The translations under genes were made by a program, and so were the position numbers. The notes beneath the pieces were generated by a model. That model saw nothing but the letters and a program-made list of their open reading frames with translations, did no database searches and was not told the origin of the DNA. Shown piece after piece: positions 7,267-15,907 of a DNA stretch of 35,039 nt. Source of the stretch: Rhizobium sp. (GTDB taxonomy: Bacteria > Pseudomonadota > Gammaproteobacteria > Xanthomonadales > Xanthomonadaceae); contig JAIBEO010000244.1 of the NCBI GenBank assembly GCA_019459185.1, forward strand, positions 1 to 35,039. Direction: 5' to 3'. Each line of letters begins with the position of its first letter. The stretch's first letter is position 1.

Positions 7267-8475
7267 ATGGTTTCCAACACCCCCAGCCCCTCCCATCGTT
7301 CGCGCCGCGCGCGGCTCCTGCTGGCCATCGCCCTGGCGATGGCGCCGGTGGCCGTGGCCGCGTCCCCTGCGAAGCCCTCCGTGGTTCCCGTCGATGCCAG
7401 GGTTCCCGTGCCTCCGACCGCCATTCGCAGCGGCGACGCCTGGCACTTCCTGTACGAATTGCGGCTGTCGAACTTCTCCGGCCGCCCGATGCCGCTCGAG
7501 CACGTCGAGGTGCTGGGCGAGGACGGCACTCCGTTTGCCCGCTTTGCCGAATCCGAGCTGGCCACGATGCTGGCGATCCCCGCGCAGGCGGCGGCAACGG
7601 AAGCCACCACGTTGGCGCCGGGCACCATCGGCACCCTGTTCCTCGAGGTCGTCGTCCCGGCCACCGGGGCGCCGCCCGCGCACCTTTCCCACCGCCTCCG
7701 GTTCACCAGCCCCGCTGGCACCGACCCGAGCCGCACGACCATCGAAGGTCCGCGCGTGGCCGTGGGCCCAGCGCAGGGCGCCGTGGTCCTTGGCCCTCCG
7801 CTCGGCGGCGGGAACTGGCTGGCGGCCAACGGGCTTTCCAATGAGTCCGACCATCGCCGCACACTGGTCACGGTCGATGGCCAGGCCCGGATCGCACAGC
7901 GTTACGCCGTCGATTTCGTGCAGCTCGACGACGAGGGCCGCGCGTTCAGCGGCGACGCATCGAAGAACGCCAACTGGACCGGCTACCGGGCCCCCGTGCT
8001 GGCGGTGGCCGATGGCCAGGTCACCGCGGTCCGCGGTGACCTGCCCGACAACACGCCCGGCCAGCTCCCTGCGACGAAGATTTCGCTCGACACCATCGGC
8101 GGCAACACGGTGGCCCTCGACATCGGCGATGGCCGCCACGTCCTGTATGGCCACCTGGTGCCCGGCAGCATCCGGGTGGCGCCCGGCCAGAAGGTCCGCA
8201 AGGGAGACGTGATCGGCGAACTCGGGAACTCGGGCCAGTCGGATGCGCCGCACCTTCACCTGCAGGTCGCGGATGCGGGTTCCGCGCTGGCCGCCGAGGG
8301 CCTGCCGTATGTCTTCGCCTGCTTTCGCGACCGCGGCCGCGTCACCTCGGTCGATGCCGCCCTGGAGGCCCCGGGTGCCTGGAAGCCCGTGCAGGGCGGC
8401 GCGATCCGATCGAAGGCCCTGCCCGGGGCCAATGAAGTCTTGAGCTTCTGCGACCAGCCGCGACCGCGCGCCTAG
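7267..8475 (+). CDS. Secreted M23 family metallopeptidase-like protein
   Basis: A 402-residue protein with an N-terminal signal peptide (Arg-rich start, then LLLAIALAMAPVAVAA), so it acts in the envelope. After a beta-rich N-terminal domain comes a LytM/M23 domain at about 200-375: RYAVDFVQLDDEG, DGRHVLYGHLVPGSI, VRKGDVIGELGNSGQS and PHLHLQV. The HLH zinc motif and GHL histidine are present. The first zinc ligand of classic M23 enzymes, a His four residues before the Asp, is an Arg here, so activity on peptidoglycan cross-links is uncertain. The ATG at 7267 begins the signal peptide. Its TAG overlaps the TAG of the convergent radical SAM gene in a shared CTAG. Confidence 0.87.
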   Translation: MVSNTPSPSHRSRRARLLLAIALAMAPVAVAASPAKPSVVPVDARVPVPPTAIRSGDAWHFLYELRLSNFSGRPMPLEHVEVLGEDGTPFARFAESELATMLAIPAQAAATEATTLAPGTIGTLFLEVVVPATGAPPAHLSHRLRFTSPAGTDPSRTTIEGPRVAVGPAQGAVVLGPPLGGGNWLAANGLSNESDHRRTLVTVDGQARIAQRYAVDFVQLDDEGRAFSGDASKNANWTGYRAPVLAVADGQVTAVRGDLPDNTPGQLPATKISLDTIGGNTVALDIGDGRHVLYGHLVPGSIRVAPGQKVRKGDVIGELGNSGQSDAPHLHLQVADAGSALAAEGLPYVFACFRDRGRVTSVDAALEAPGAWKPVQGGAIRSKALPGANEVLSFCDQPRPRA

Positions 8476-9554
8476 AACAGCTCGCCCTGCGGCGAAGGCG
8501 GGCGCGGCGGCGTGAACGCGGCGGTGTCCAGCGGACGCGAACGCCATTCGGCGAAGCCCAGCTTGCGCCAGGCCAGGTCGAAGCGCGCCTTCGCCATCGC
8601 GGCCCAGGCGCCGGTGCCCGACTGGCGCTGGCCGAAGCGGGCGTCGTAGTCGCGGCCGCCGCGGGCCTGGTTCACCAGCGCCATGACGTGCGCCGCGCGC
8701 TCCGGAAGATGGGCATCGAGCCAGTCGCGGAACAACGGCGCCACTTCGTGCGGCAGGCGCAGCAGCACGTAGCCGGCGCGCGTGGCCCCGGCCTCGCGCG
8801 CGGCGGCGAGCACCGCCTCCATCTCGTGGTCGTTCACCGCGGGGATGACGGGCGCGAACATCACGCCGGTGGGAACGCCGGCGTCGGCAAGCCGCCGGAT
8901 GGCCTGCAGGCGCCGGTGCGGCGCGCTGGCGCGGGGCTCGAGCCGCGCCGAGAGCCGGTTGTCGAGCGTGGTGACCGAAAGCGCCACGCTCACCAGGTTG
9001 CGCGCGGCCAGCGGCACCAGCAGGTCGAGGTCGCGTTCGACCAGGGCGTTCTTGGTGAGCAGGGTGAAGGGGTGGCCGCAAGCGCCCAGCACTTCGATGA
9101 CGGCGCGGGTGAGCCGGTGGCGGCGCTCGATGGGCTGGTAGGGGTCGGTGTTGGTACCCATGGCGATCGGCGCGCAGCGGTAGCCGGGGCGGGCCAGTTC
9201 GGCGCGCAGCACCTCGGCCACGTTGGCCTTGGCGAACAGCCGCGTTTCGAAGTCGAGGCCGGGCGAAAGTTCGAGCCAGGCGTGCGAGGGGCGCGCGAAG
9301 CAGTAGCTGCAGCCATGTTCGCAGCCGCGATAGGCGTTCACCGATCGGTCGAAGGGCAGGTCGGGCGAACGGTTGCGCGAGATGACGCTGCGCGCCTGTT
9401 CGAGCGAGACGGTGGTGCGCGGGTCGGGCGCGGGCGCGTCGGGCTCCCAGCCGTCGTCCACCGGTTCGTGGGTGGTGCGCGCGAAGCGCCCCTCGGGGTT
9501 GCCGGTGGCACCGCGGCCCTTGGTCACTTTGCGGCGGCCGTTCTCTGCGATCAT
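8472..9554 (-). CDS. PA0069 family radical SAM protein
   Basis: A 360-residue iron-sulfur protein. The radical SAM cluster motif CxxxCxxC is GCEHGCSYCFARP with Cys78, Cys82 and Cys85. The preceding region has NRSPDLPFDRSVNAYRG, and the barrel continues through PYQPIERRHRLTRAVIE and TLLTKNALVERDLDLL, as in the PA0069/SplB-like (spore photoproduct lyase-related) group. The reaction of this group in non-spore-formers is not established. The ATG at 9554 is taken because the N-terminus MIAENGRRKVTKGRGATGNP is typical; the longer frame runs into the start of the convergently arranged cls-like gene. Stop codons of this gene and the M23 gene share CTAG at 8472-8475. Confidence 0.92.
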   Translation of the reverse strand: MIAENGRRKVTKGRGATGNPEGRFARTTHEPVDDGWEPDAPAPDPRTTVSLEQARSVISRNRSPDLPFDRSVNAYRGCEHGCSYCFARPSHAWLELSPGLDFETRLFAKANVAEVLRAELARPGYRCAPIAMGTNTDPYQPIERRHRLTRAVIEVLGACGHPFTLLTKNALVERDLDLLVPLAARNLVSVALSVTTLDNRLSARLEPRASAPHRRLQAIRRLADAGVPTGVMFAPVIPAVNDHEMEAVLAAAREAGATRAGYVLLRLPHEVAPLFRDWLDAHLPERAAHVMALVNQARGGRDYDARFGQRQSGTGAWAAMAKARFDLAWRKLGFAEWRSRPLDTAAFTPPRPPSPQGELF

Positions 9555-9606
9555 GCCTCCAGTTTGGTCCGCGGCAGTCTCGCCCGCCGAGACAGGAGGA
9601 AACGCC

Positions 9607-11022
9607 ATGGCGTTCAGCGAGTGGTGGCCGGAACTCAAGCCCTGGCTGATCGGCACCTGGGTGCTGTACCTGGCGGTGCTGGCCGGCTGGATCGTGCTGC
9701 AGAAGCGCGAGCCGATCGCCACGCTCAGCTGGCTGCTGTCGCTGGCGGCACTGCCGGTGCTGGGCCTGCTGATCTACCACTTCTTCGGCCCGCAGCGCAT
9801 CGTGCGCCAGCGGCGCCGGCGTTCGCTGTCTCGGCGCGGCCTGCAATCGGCGCTGCCGGCCGACCTGCACCCCAGCGAGGACTGCGCCACGGTGGCGCGC
9901 CTGGCCCAGGCCGCCACCGGCTACGCGCCCTGCACCGCCACCGATGCGCGCCTGCTGGTGGGCGGCCGCGCCACCTTCGACGCGCTGCTCGAAGCCATTT
10001 CCGGCGCCCGCCACCACCTGCACGTCGAGTACTACATCTTCGAACCCGACCGTACCGGCACCCGGGTACGCGACGCGCTGGTGGCGAAGGCACGCGAAGG
10101 CGTGCGGGTGCGCCTGCTGCTCGACGCCCTGGGTTCCGGCCGGCTGCGGCCGGCCTTCCTGGCGCCGCTGCTGGAGGCCGGCGTGGAACTGGCCTGGTTC
10201 CACCCGGCGCGCCTGCGCTGGCTGTGGCGGCCGCGCATCAACCTGCGCAACCACCGCAAGATCGTCGTGGCCGATGGCCGGGTGGCGTTCACCGGCGGCA
10301 TCAACGTGACCGACGACGAGAACGAGGCCGTCAACCCGCGCGCCTTCCACGACCTGCACCTGCGGCTCGAGGGCGAGATCGTGCGCTGGCTGCAGCTGGC
10401 CTTCCTGGAGGACTGGCACTACGCCACCGGCGTGGCGCCGCGCGACGACGGCCTTTGGCCGCCCGCCGCGCCCGGGCGGGTGGTGGCGCAGGCCCTGCCG
10501 GCGGGGCCGGATTCGCCCTGGGAACCGGTGCACCGGGTGAAGGTGGAGGCGATCCACCAGGCCAACCACCGGGTGTGGCTGGTGACGCCGTATTTCGTTC
10601 CCGGCGAGGCGGCCCGCATGGCGCTCACCTCGGCGGCGCTGCGTGGCCTGGACGTGCGGGTGGTGGTGCCGGCGCGCAGCGATTCGGGGGTGGTGAGCGC
10701 CGCGGCGCGCTCCTATTTCGAAGAGCTCACCGCCGCCGGCGTGCGCGTCTTCGAATACCAGCCGCGCATGCTGCACAGCAAGGCGCTGCTGGTGGACGAC
10801 GACACCTGCATCGTCGGCAGCGCCAACTTCGACCACCGCAGCTTCCGCCTGAATTTCGAGCTGAGCGTGCTGCTGCACGACGCCGGGGTGGCCGCCGGCC
10901 TGGAAGCCGAGGTGCAGGCCACCCTGGCCCACTGCCGCGAAGTGCTCGCCGGGGACCTGCCGGCACCGTTCCTGCGGCGGCTGGGCGACGCCAGCGCGCG
11001 CCTGCTGTCGCCCCTGCTCTGA
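9607..11022 (+). CDS. cls: Cardiolipin synthase / phospholipase D family protein
   Basis: A 471-residue inner-membrane enzyme. Two N-terminal membrane helices (about 12-31 and 38-59) form the PLDc_N region. Two HKD motifs follow: H216-x-K218-x4-D223 in NHRKIVVADGRVAFTGG and H390-x-K392-x4-D397 in LHSKALLVDDDTCIVGS. This is the complete ClsA-type plan, so condensation of phosphatidylglycerol to cardiolipin (or a related transphosphatidylation) is likely. An AGGAGG site precedes ATG 9607 by 7 bases. It is divergent from the radical SAM gene across only 52 bp. Confidence 0.93.
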   Translation: MAFSEWWPELKPWLIGTWVLYLAVLAGWIVLQKREPIATLSWLLSLAALPVLGLLIYHFFGPQRIVRQRRRRSLSRRGLQSALPADLHPSEDCATVARLAQAATGYAPCTATDARLLVGGRATFDALLEAISGARHHLHVEYYIFEPDRTGTRVRDALVAKAREGVRVRLLLDALGSGRLRPAFLAPLLEAGVELAWFHPARLRWLWRPRINLRNHRKIVVADGRVAFTGGINVTDDENEAVNPRAFHDLHLRLEGEIVRWLQLAFLEDWHYATGVAPRDDGLWPPAAPGRVVAQALPAGPDSPWEPVHRVKVEAIHQANHRVWLVTPYFVPGEAARMALTSAALRGLDVRVVVPARSDSGVVSAAARSYFEELTAAGVRVFEYQPRMLHSKALLVDDDTCIVGSANFDHRSFRLNFELSVLLHDAGVAAGLEAEVQATLAHCREVLAGDLPAPFLRRLGDASARLLSPLL

Positions 11023-11083
11023 GCCGGCCGGTGGCAGCGCCGCCGGCTTCGGCTACACTCCGGCCAAACAAGCGAGGTGCCGC

Positions 11084-11347
11084 ATGCACTGGCTCTACTT
11101 CCTCGGTTCCCTGGCCTGCCTCGGGCTGGCGATGATCCGCACCCTGCCCAGTTTCGCGGTGCTGGTGCTGCTGGCCGGCGCCCTGGGCTTCATGGTCGCG
11201 TTCCTGCTGGGCTGGGTAAATTCGCGCATCTCCAGCAGTTCGCGCGACGTGAGCCACATCATGAGCGCCGACGAACTGCGCCAGCTGCGCGAACAGGCGC
11301 AGGCCCGCAAGGCCGCCCAATCCGGCGGCGAAGATTCCCCGCGCTGA
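11084..11347 (+). CDS. Small membrane protein, unknown
   Basis: An 87-residue protein with two hydrophobic segments (about 4-20 and 22-45) and a polar, Arg/Gln-rich C-terminal tail (SADELRQLREQAQARKA) likely in the cytoplasm. GAGG lies seven bases before the ATG, and a -10-like TACACT sits at 11054-11059. I do not recognise a characterised family. It is followed after 19 bp by the GlsB-type gene in the same direction, which suggests joint expression. Confidence 0.75.
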   Translation: MHWLYFLGSLACLGLAMIRTLPSFAVLVLLAGALGFMVAFLLGWVNSRISSSSRDVSHIMSADELRQLREQAQARKAAQSGGEDSPR

Positions 11348-11366
11348 ACCCCAAGGAGATCCCCGC

Positions 11367-11609
11367 ATGAACACCCTCGTTTTCCTGCTCATCGGCGCGC
11401 TCGCGGGCTGGCTGGCCGGCGTGGTGATGAAGGGCCGCGGCTTCGGCGTGGTCATCAACATGGTGGTCGGTGTGCTGGGCGCCTTCTTCGGCGGCTGGCT
11501 GCTGCCCAAGCTGGGCGTGGGCATCGGCGGCGATTTCGGCCTGTTCTTCACCGCCTTCATCGGCGCGGTGGTGCTGTTGGCCGTCATCGGCCTCATCAAG
11601 AGGGCCTGA
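11367..11609 (+). CDS. GlsB/YeaQ/YmgE family stress-response membrane protein
   Basis: An 80-residue, glycine-rich, almost wholly hydrophobic protein (transglycosylase-associated protein family). It has the typical start LIGALAGWLAGVVMKGRGFG, then the repeat-like NMVVGVLGAFFGGWLL and a final helix VVLLAVIGLIKRA. Members are small inner-membrane proteins induced by stress; molecular function is unknown. AAGGAG is well placed before ATG 11367. It is convergent with the GGDEF gene, 37 bp away. Confidence 0.92.
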   Translation: MNTLVFLLIGALAGWLAGVVMKGRGFGVVINMVVGVLGAFFGGWLLPKLGVGIGGDFGLFFTAFIGAVVLLAVIGLIKRA

Positions 11610-11646
11610 AGCAGGGCCTCAGCGCGGCGTTCCTGCGCGCCGGCGC

Positions 11647-14520
11647 TCAGCCGGCATCGGCCTGCACGCGGTTGCGGCCGGCGCGCTTGGCGCCATAAAG
11701 CGCGGCGTCGGCGCGGCGCAGCAGGCTGTCGGGTTCCACCTGCACGTCGGGCACGAAACCGGCCACGCCGATGCTGACCGTCATGCCGGCGTCGCTGGAA
11801 GCGATGGCGGCGCGGATCTGCTCGGCGCGACGCACCGCTTCGGCCGGATGCACGCCGGGCAGCAGCAGGGCGAATTCCTCGCCGCCGTAGCGGGCCAGCA
11901 GTTCGCGCTGCGGGTCGTGCTGCTGGTTCAGGCGCTGGGCGATGCCCTTGAGCTGCACGTCGCCCTCGAGGTGGCCGTGGGCGTCGTTGTAGGCCTTGAA
12001 GTGGTCGACGTCGATCATCAGCACCGACAGCGGGCGGCGCTGGTCGAGGCAGCGGTACCACTCGCGGCGCAGGCCGTTCTCGAGCGCGCGGCGGTTGGCC
12101 ACGCCGGTGAGCGCGTCCTCGGTGGCGAGTTCGGCGAGCTTGCGGTTGACGTCCTCGAGCTCGTGCGTGCGTTCGGCGATGCGCGCCTCGAGCCGTCGGT
12201 TGGCCTCGAGGAACCGCTCGGTGCGCTGGCGCACCAGCCACAGCGCCACCAGCAGCGCGATGGCGACCACGGCCGCGGCCACCAGGCCCAGCACCCAGAG
12301 CTGTTCGTACCAGCGCGGCTGCACCTGGAAACGGTAGGTGATCGACGCCGGCTGCCGGCCGGTGCCGGTGCGCGCCTGCACTTCCAGCGCGTAGTCGCCG
12401 GCGGGCAGGGCCCGGATGAACAGGTCGCGGTCGGCCCAGTTGCTCCACCCCGGCGTGACGCCGTGCAGCAGGTAGCGGAACTCGGCGCCGCTTTCCATGC
12501 TGACCATCGAGAAGCGCATGCTGAGGCTGTGGCCCGGCGGCACCTTCACGGGCTCGTCGCCGCTGCGCAGCGGCAGCGGCCGGGTTTCGCCCTTCTCGCT
12601 GCGGGCGAGCACCGATTCCATGGCCAGCTGCAGCGGCTGCGGCGCCTGCGCGCTTTCGAGCGGGTTGAACTGCAGCAGGCCGGACCAGGTGGCGATGCGC
12701 AGCACGCCGTCACGGTTCACGCGCAGGTAGGAATAACCGGCCAGGCCGCGGCCACCCGGGTACACCGCCTGCCAGGTGGTTTCGCCCGGGGCCCGGTGCC
12801 AGAGCTCGCGGGTGGTGTAGGCATACGCGCCCAGCGGCGTTTCGGCGACCTGCAGTTCGTTGCGGCGGTCGCCCAGGGTGAACGGAGGCGCGTCGTCCGC
12901 CACGAAGCGTTCGCCGTCGAAGCGGAAGCCGGTGTCGCGGCTGATGGCGTGGATGCGGCCGTCGAGCTGGTAGACGCTGGTGCCGAACTGGGCGTCCACC
13001 ACCAGGCCGCGGCTGTCGTCGAAAACCTCGCGCCGGGTCACTTCGCCGGTCGGCACGTCAATCTGCCAGCGCTGCACGGGCCCGCGGGTGTCGCCCATCC
13101 ACAGTTCGCCCGGCGCGCCTTCTTCGAGGCCTGAGAGGCTGATGTCCTCGAGCGCGATGGTGTGCGCCAACTCCCAGCGGCCGCGCGCGCTGGACAGCAG
13201 CAGCAGCTCGGTGCCGGTGACGGCGAACATCAGGTTCGGATCGTGGCGCGAGGGCTGCAGCGCGTAGACGCCGTGGTTGGGGTGCACATAGAGCGAACGC
13301 GGCTGGCTGGCGCCGGGGTCGAGCACCAGCAGTCCCTCGCGCACGCCGGCCAGCAGGCCCGCTTCGGTGGAATTGAGCGAGTAGGCCTCGTATTCGGTCC
13401 ATCGCAGGGCTTCGGTGCGCGGCTGGCCGGTTTCGTCGGCGCTCATGCGCTGGACGCCCTGGCTGGTGGCCAGCCACAGCGCGCCCTCGTGCCACTCGAA
13501 ATCGTTGGGGCTGCCGGTGATGCCCTGCTTGGCGCCCAGGAAGGACCAGGCCGAGGGCAGCGACAGCCGCACCAGGTTGCCTTCGGTGGCGACCCACAGG
13601 CCGCCTTCCCGGTCCACGTTCAGCGCGATGACGCTGAACACGCCGAGATCGAGCTGCTCGCGCAGCTGGTAGTCGGCGTCGACGCGAATGAGTTTGCCAT
13701 CGAGGGTGCCGATGACGAGGCTGGCGTCGGCCAGCTCCTGGAAAACATAGCTGCGTTCGCCGGCGAGCAGGTCGCTGGCTTCGCCCGGAATGCGGGTGAT
13801 GCCCTTGTCGTGGACGCGGAAGAGTCCGCTGCGCGCGATCAGCAGCAGGCCTTCGCCACGCGCCAGCAGGCCGGGCAGGGGCACCTTGGCGAACTGTTCG
13901 CCGCCCGGCAGCAGTTCGAAGCGCCCGTCCTCGAACCGGCACAGGCCCTTGCCGTGCACGCGCGAGTAGAGCTGGCCATTCGCCGGGTAGAAACTTCGCA
14001 CTTCGCTGGCCAGGGGCCAGTTCTTCGGCTTGCCGCCGCCGTCGTAGGGCAGCAGGACGAGTCGGCCTTCGGCGCGGAAATACACGCCTTCGGCGGTGGC
14101 GACGACTTCCTGCACGAAACCGAGCAGGCGCGATTCGCCGACCAGGCCGGCGGCGTCGAGCAGCTCTTCGTAGCGATGCCCGCCTTCGCCGTCGGAAACC
14201 AGGCGGCCGAAGGTGTCGTAACCGCCGACGTAGATGCGGCCGTCGGCGCCGAGCGCCAGCGAACGTGCGGCGGAGCGGCCCGGCAGCGAGGTCAGGTCCC
14301 AGTCCACGCCGTTGAAGCGCAGCACGCCTTCGAGGTTGCCGACGTAGAGCTCGCCGCTGGCCGAGGTGGCGAGCGCAAGGTGGGTGGGCGCCGAGCGCGT
14401 TTCTTCCGACGTGTACTGGCGCGACAGCGGTTCACCCTGCACCGGGCGCGGCTGCGCACTGGCCACGGCGGCCCAGGCGGCGACCAACAGGACGACAGGG
14501 AGCAGGCGGCTCAGGCGCAT
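11647..14520 (-). CDS. Periplasmic beta-propeller / Y_Y_Y sensor with GGDEF domain
   Basis: A 957-residue membrane-anchored putative diguanylate cyclase. Order: signal peptide (about 1-22, LLPVVLLVAAWAAVASAQ); a large periplasmic region with repeated propeller blades (about 40-640, e.g. LALGADGRIYVGGYDTFGRL, REGGLWVATEGNLVRL); a Y_Y_Y domain (about 660-735, FRYLLHGVTPGWSNW); one membrane helix (about 742-763); a coiled coil (about 764-800); GGDEF domain to the C-terminus with active-site GGEEF at 879-883. The inhibitory RxxD I-site before the signature is absent (PQRE). The build matches hybrid sensors that bind a sugar or polymer fragment outside and make c-di-GMP inside; the ligand is unknown. 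Confidence 0.93.
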   Translation of the reverse strand: MRLSRLLPVVLLVAAWAAVASAQPRPVQGEPLSRQYTSEETRSAPTHLALATSASGELYVGNLEGVLRFNGVDWDLTSLPGRSAARSLALGADGRIYVGGYDTFGRLVSDGEGGHRYEELLDAAGLVGESRLLGFVQEVVATAEGVYFRAEGRLVLLPYDGGGKPKNWPLASEVRSFYPANGQLYSRVHGKGLCRFEDGRFELLPGGEQFAKVPLPGLLARGEGLLLIARSGLFRVHDKGITRIPGEASDLLAGERSYVFQELADASLVIGTLDGKLIRVDADYQLREQLDLGVFSVIALNVDREGGLWVATEGNLVRLSLPSAWSFLGAKQGITGSPNDFEWHEGALWLATSQGVQRMSADETGQPRTEALRWTEYEAYSLNSTEAGLLAGVREGLLVLDPGASQPRSLYVHPNHGVYALQPSRHDPNLMFAVTGTELLLLSSARGRWELAHTIALEDISLSGLEEGAPGELWMGDTRGPVQRWQIDVPTGEVTRREVFDDSRGLVVDAQFGTSVYQLDGRIHAISRDTGFRFDGERFVADDAPPFTLGDRRNELQVAETPLGAYAYTTRELWHRAPGETTWQAVYPGGRGLAGYSYLRVNRDGVLRIATWSGLLQFNPLESAQAPQPLQLAMESVLARSEKGETRPLPLRSGDEPVKVPPGHSLSMRFSMVSMESGAEFRYLLHGVTPGWSNWADRDLFIRALPAGDYALEVQARTGTGRQPASITYRFQVQPRWYEQLWVLGLVAAAVVAIALLVALWLVRQRTERFLEANRRLEARIAERTHELEDVNRKLAELATEDALTGVANRRALENGLRREWYRCLDQRRPLSVLMIDVDHFKAYNDAHGHLEGDVQLKGIAQRLNQQHDPQRELLARYGGEEFALLLPGVHPAEAVRRAEQIRAAIASSDAGMTVSIGVAGFVPDVQVEPDSLLRRADAALYGAKRAGRNRVQADAG

Positions 14521-14605
14521 ACCCCAATTATGGCTGAACGGAACCCCGCAAAGGGCGAACGGATCGGGGTTTTCGCCAAGCCGGTGCCCGCGCTAGGCTG
14601 GCGCC

Positions 14606-15358
14606 ATGACCGTACTCAGCGTCAACGTCAACAAGGTGGCCGTCCTGCGCAATTCCCGCGGCGGCAGCGAGCCCAGCGTGGTGGCGGCGGCCGAGGCGGC
14701 GATCCGCGCCGGGGCCGGCGGCATCACCGTGCACCCCCGGCCGGACCAGCGGCACATCCGGCCCGGCGACGTGCGGGAGCTGGCCACGCTGGTTGCGGGG
14801 CGGGTCGAGTACAACCTCGAAGGCAACCCCTTCGCCCCGGCCCGCGAGGGTTACCCCGGCTTCCTGGCGCTGGTGGCGGAAACACGGCCGCAGCAAGCCA
14901 CCCTGGTGCCGGACAGCGACGGCCAGCTCACCTCGGACCACGGCTTCGACCTGGCCCGGGATGCGGCCCGGCTCAGGCCGCTGGTGGCCGAGCTCAAGGC
15001 GCTGGGGGTGCGGGTGTCGCTCTTCATGGATGCCGGTGCGCCGGACATCGAGCGGGCGGCCGAGGTGGGCGCGGACCGCATCGAGCTTTACACGGGGCCT
15101 TACGCCGACGCCTTCGCCGACGGGGACGCATCGGCGGCCCTCGCGCTGTGCTCGGAAACCGCCCGACGGGCCCAAGCCGTGGGCCTGGGCGTCAACGCCG
15201 GCCACGACCTGAGCCAAGCCAACCTGGGCACCTTCCTGCGCGGGGTGCCCGGCGTGCTGGAAGTCTCCATCGGGCACGCCTTGATCGGCGAGGCCCTTTA
15301 CGCCGGTCTCGACGCCACGGTGAAGGCCTACCTGCAGGTCATCCGCACGGCAGGCTGA
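14606..15358 (+). CDS. pdxJ: Pyridoxine 5'-phosphate synthase
   Basis: A 250-residue TIM-barrel enzyme (EC 2.6.99.2) that joins 1-deoxy-D-xylulose 5-phosphate and 3-amino-2-oxopropyl phosphate to give pyridoxine 5'-phosphate in DXP-dependent vitamin B6 synthesis. Family motifs are clear: [17 protein letters not shown] at the N-terminus, [38 protein letters not shown], and [11 protein letters not shown] and [13 protein letters not shown] near the end. It starts at ATG 14606, divergent from the GGDEF gene over 85 bp. It is convergent with the third exbD gene, only 7 bp apart. pdxJ beside exbD is a familiar Xanthomonas arrangement. Confidence 0.97.
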   Translation: MTVLSVNVNKVAVLRNSRGGSEPSVVAAAEAAIRAGAGGITVHPRPDQRHIRPGDVRELATLVAGRVEYNLEGNPFAPAREGYPGFLALVAETRPQQATLVPDSDGQLTSDHGFDLARDAARLRPLVAELKALGVRVSLFMDAGAPDIERAAEVGADRIELYTGPYADAFADGDASAALALCSETARRAQAVGLGVNAGHDLSQANLGTFLRGVPGVLEVSIGHALIGEALYAGLDATVKAYLQVIRTAG

Positions 15359-15365
15359 GCTGGCC

Positions 15366-15758
15366 TCAGTCGAGGGCGATGTTGGCGACGCCCGCCCGCT
15401 TCGCGGCTGCGAGTGCGGTAGCCGCGGACTGGTAGTCCGCTTCCGGGGCCACCTGCACCTTCAGCACCAGCCCGGGTTCGCGGGCCAGCTGGTCGGCCAG
15501 GGCCTGCTCCAGCGCCGGTCCGCTGACGGCCTGGCCATCCAGCCGGAACACGTCGCCCGTTTCCACGTGGAGCGCCACGACCGGCGGTGGTTCGACCTGG
15601 ACCGGACTGCGCTGCGAGAGCCCGAGGGGAATGCGGTGCTCCATCAGCGGCGCGGTGACCATGAAGATCACCAGCAGCACGAGCATGACATCCACCAGCG
15701 GCGTGATGTTCATCTCGGCCATCGTGTCCTGCGAGGATCGGGCGGCGGCGAAAGCCAT
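15366..15758 (-). CDS. ExbD/TolR family protein (third paralogue)
   Basis: A 130-residue inner-membrane protein with one N-terminal helix and a periplasmic domain. The helix holds the proton-channel Asp23 in NITPLVDVMLVLLVIFMV. It is more diverged from the two upstream ExbDs than they are from each other, e.g. AEMNITP instead of ADINVTP, and a shorter Pro segment. It lies beyond the terminator that closes exbB-exbD1-exbD2, so it probably has its own promoter in 15759-15855; GGAG precedes its ATG. It could partner the same ExbB or another motor protein elsewhere. Convergent with pdxJ. Confidence 0.92.
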   Translation of the reverse strand: MAFAAARSSQDTMAEMNITPLVDVMLVLLVIFMVTAPLMEHRIPLGLSQRSPVQVEPPPVVALHVETGDVFRLDGQAVSGPALEQALADQLAREPGLVLKVQVAPEADYQSAATALAAAKRAGVANIALD

Positions 15759-15855
15759 GGCGCACTCCTTTCGGGGGACCTGGCTTTCCTTCTACGCCCG
15801 GGCCTGTGGGACCGGCAAGCCGCTGTCGCCTGCCCTGGTCGGCTGCGATTCAGCG

Positions 15856-15882
15856 AAAAAAAACGCCGCCCGGAGGCGGCGT
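15856..15882 (-). terminator. Rho-independent terminator of the ton operon
   Basis: On the minus strand an 8-bp GC-rich stem (arms 15875-15882 and 15863-15870) with a TCCG tetraloop is followed by eight T's (15856-15863 as A's on plus). It lies 26 bases after the exbD2 stop and separates the third exbD gene from the operon. Confidence 0.9.
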
Positions 15883-15907
15883 TGCTGCAGGGTGCGGGAA
15901 GCGGGCG

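Noticed and set aside
8688-11135. 815-residue open frame on the plus strand across radical SAM and cls genes
   Set aside because: It is a high-GC shadow frame; composition is Arg/Ala/Pro/Gly-rich with no domain, and real genes on both strands explain the DNA.
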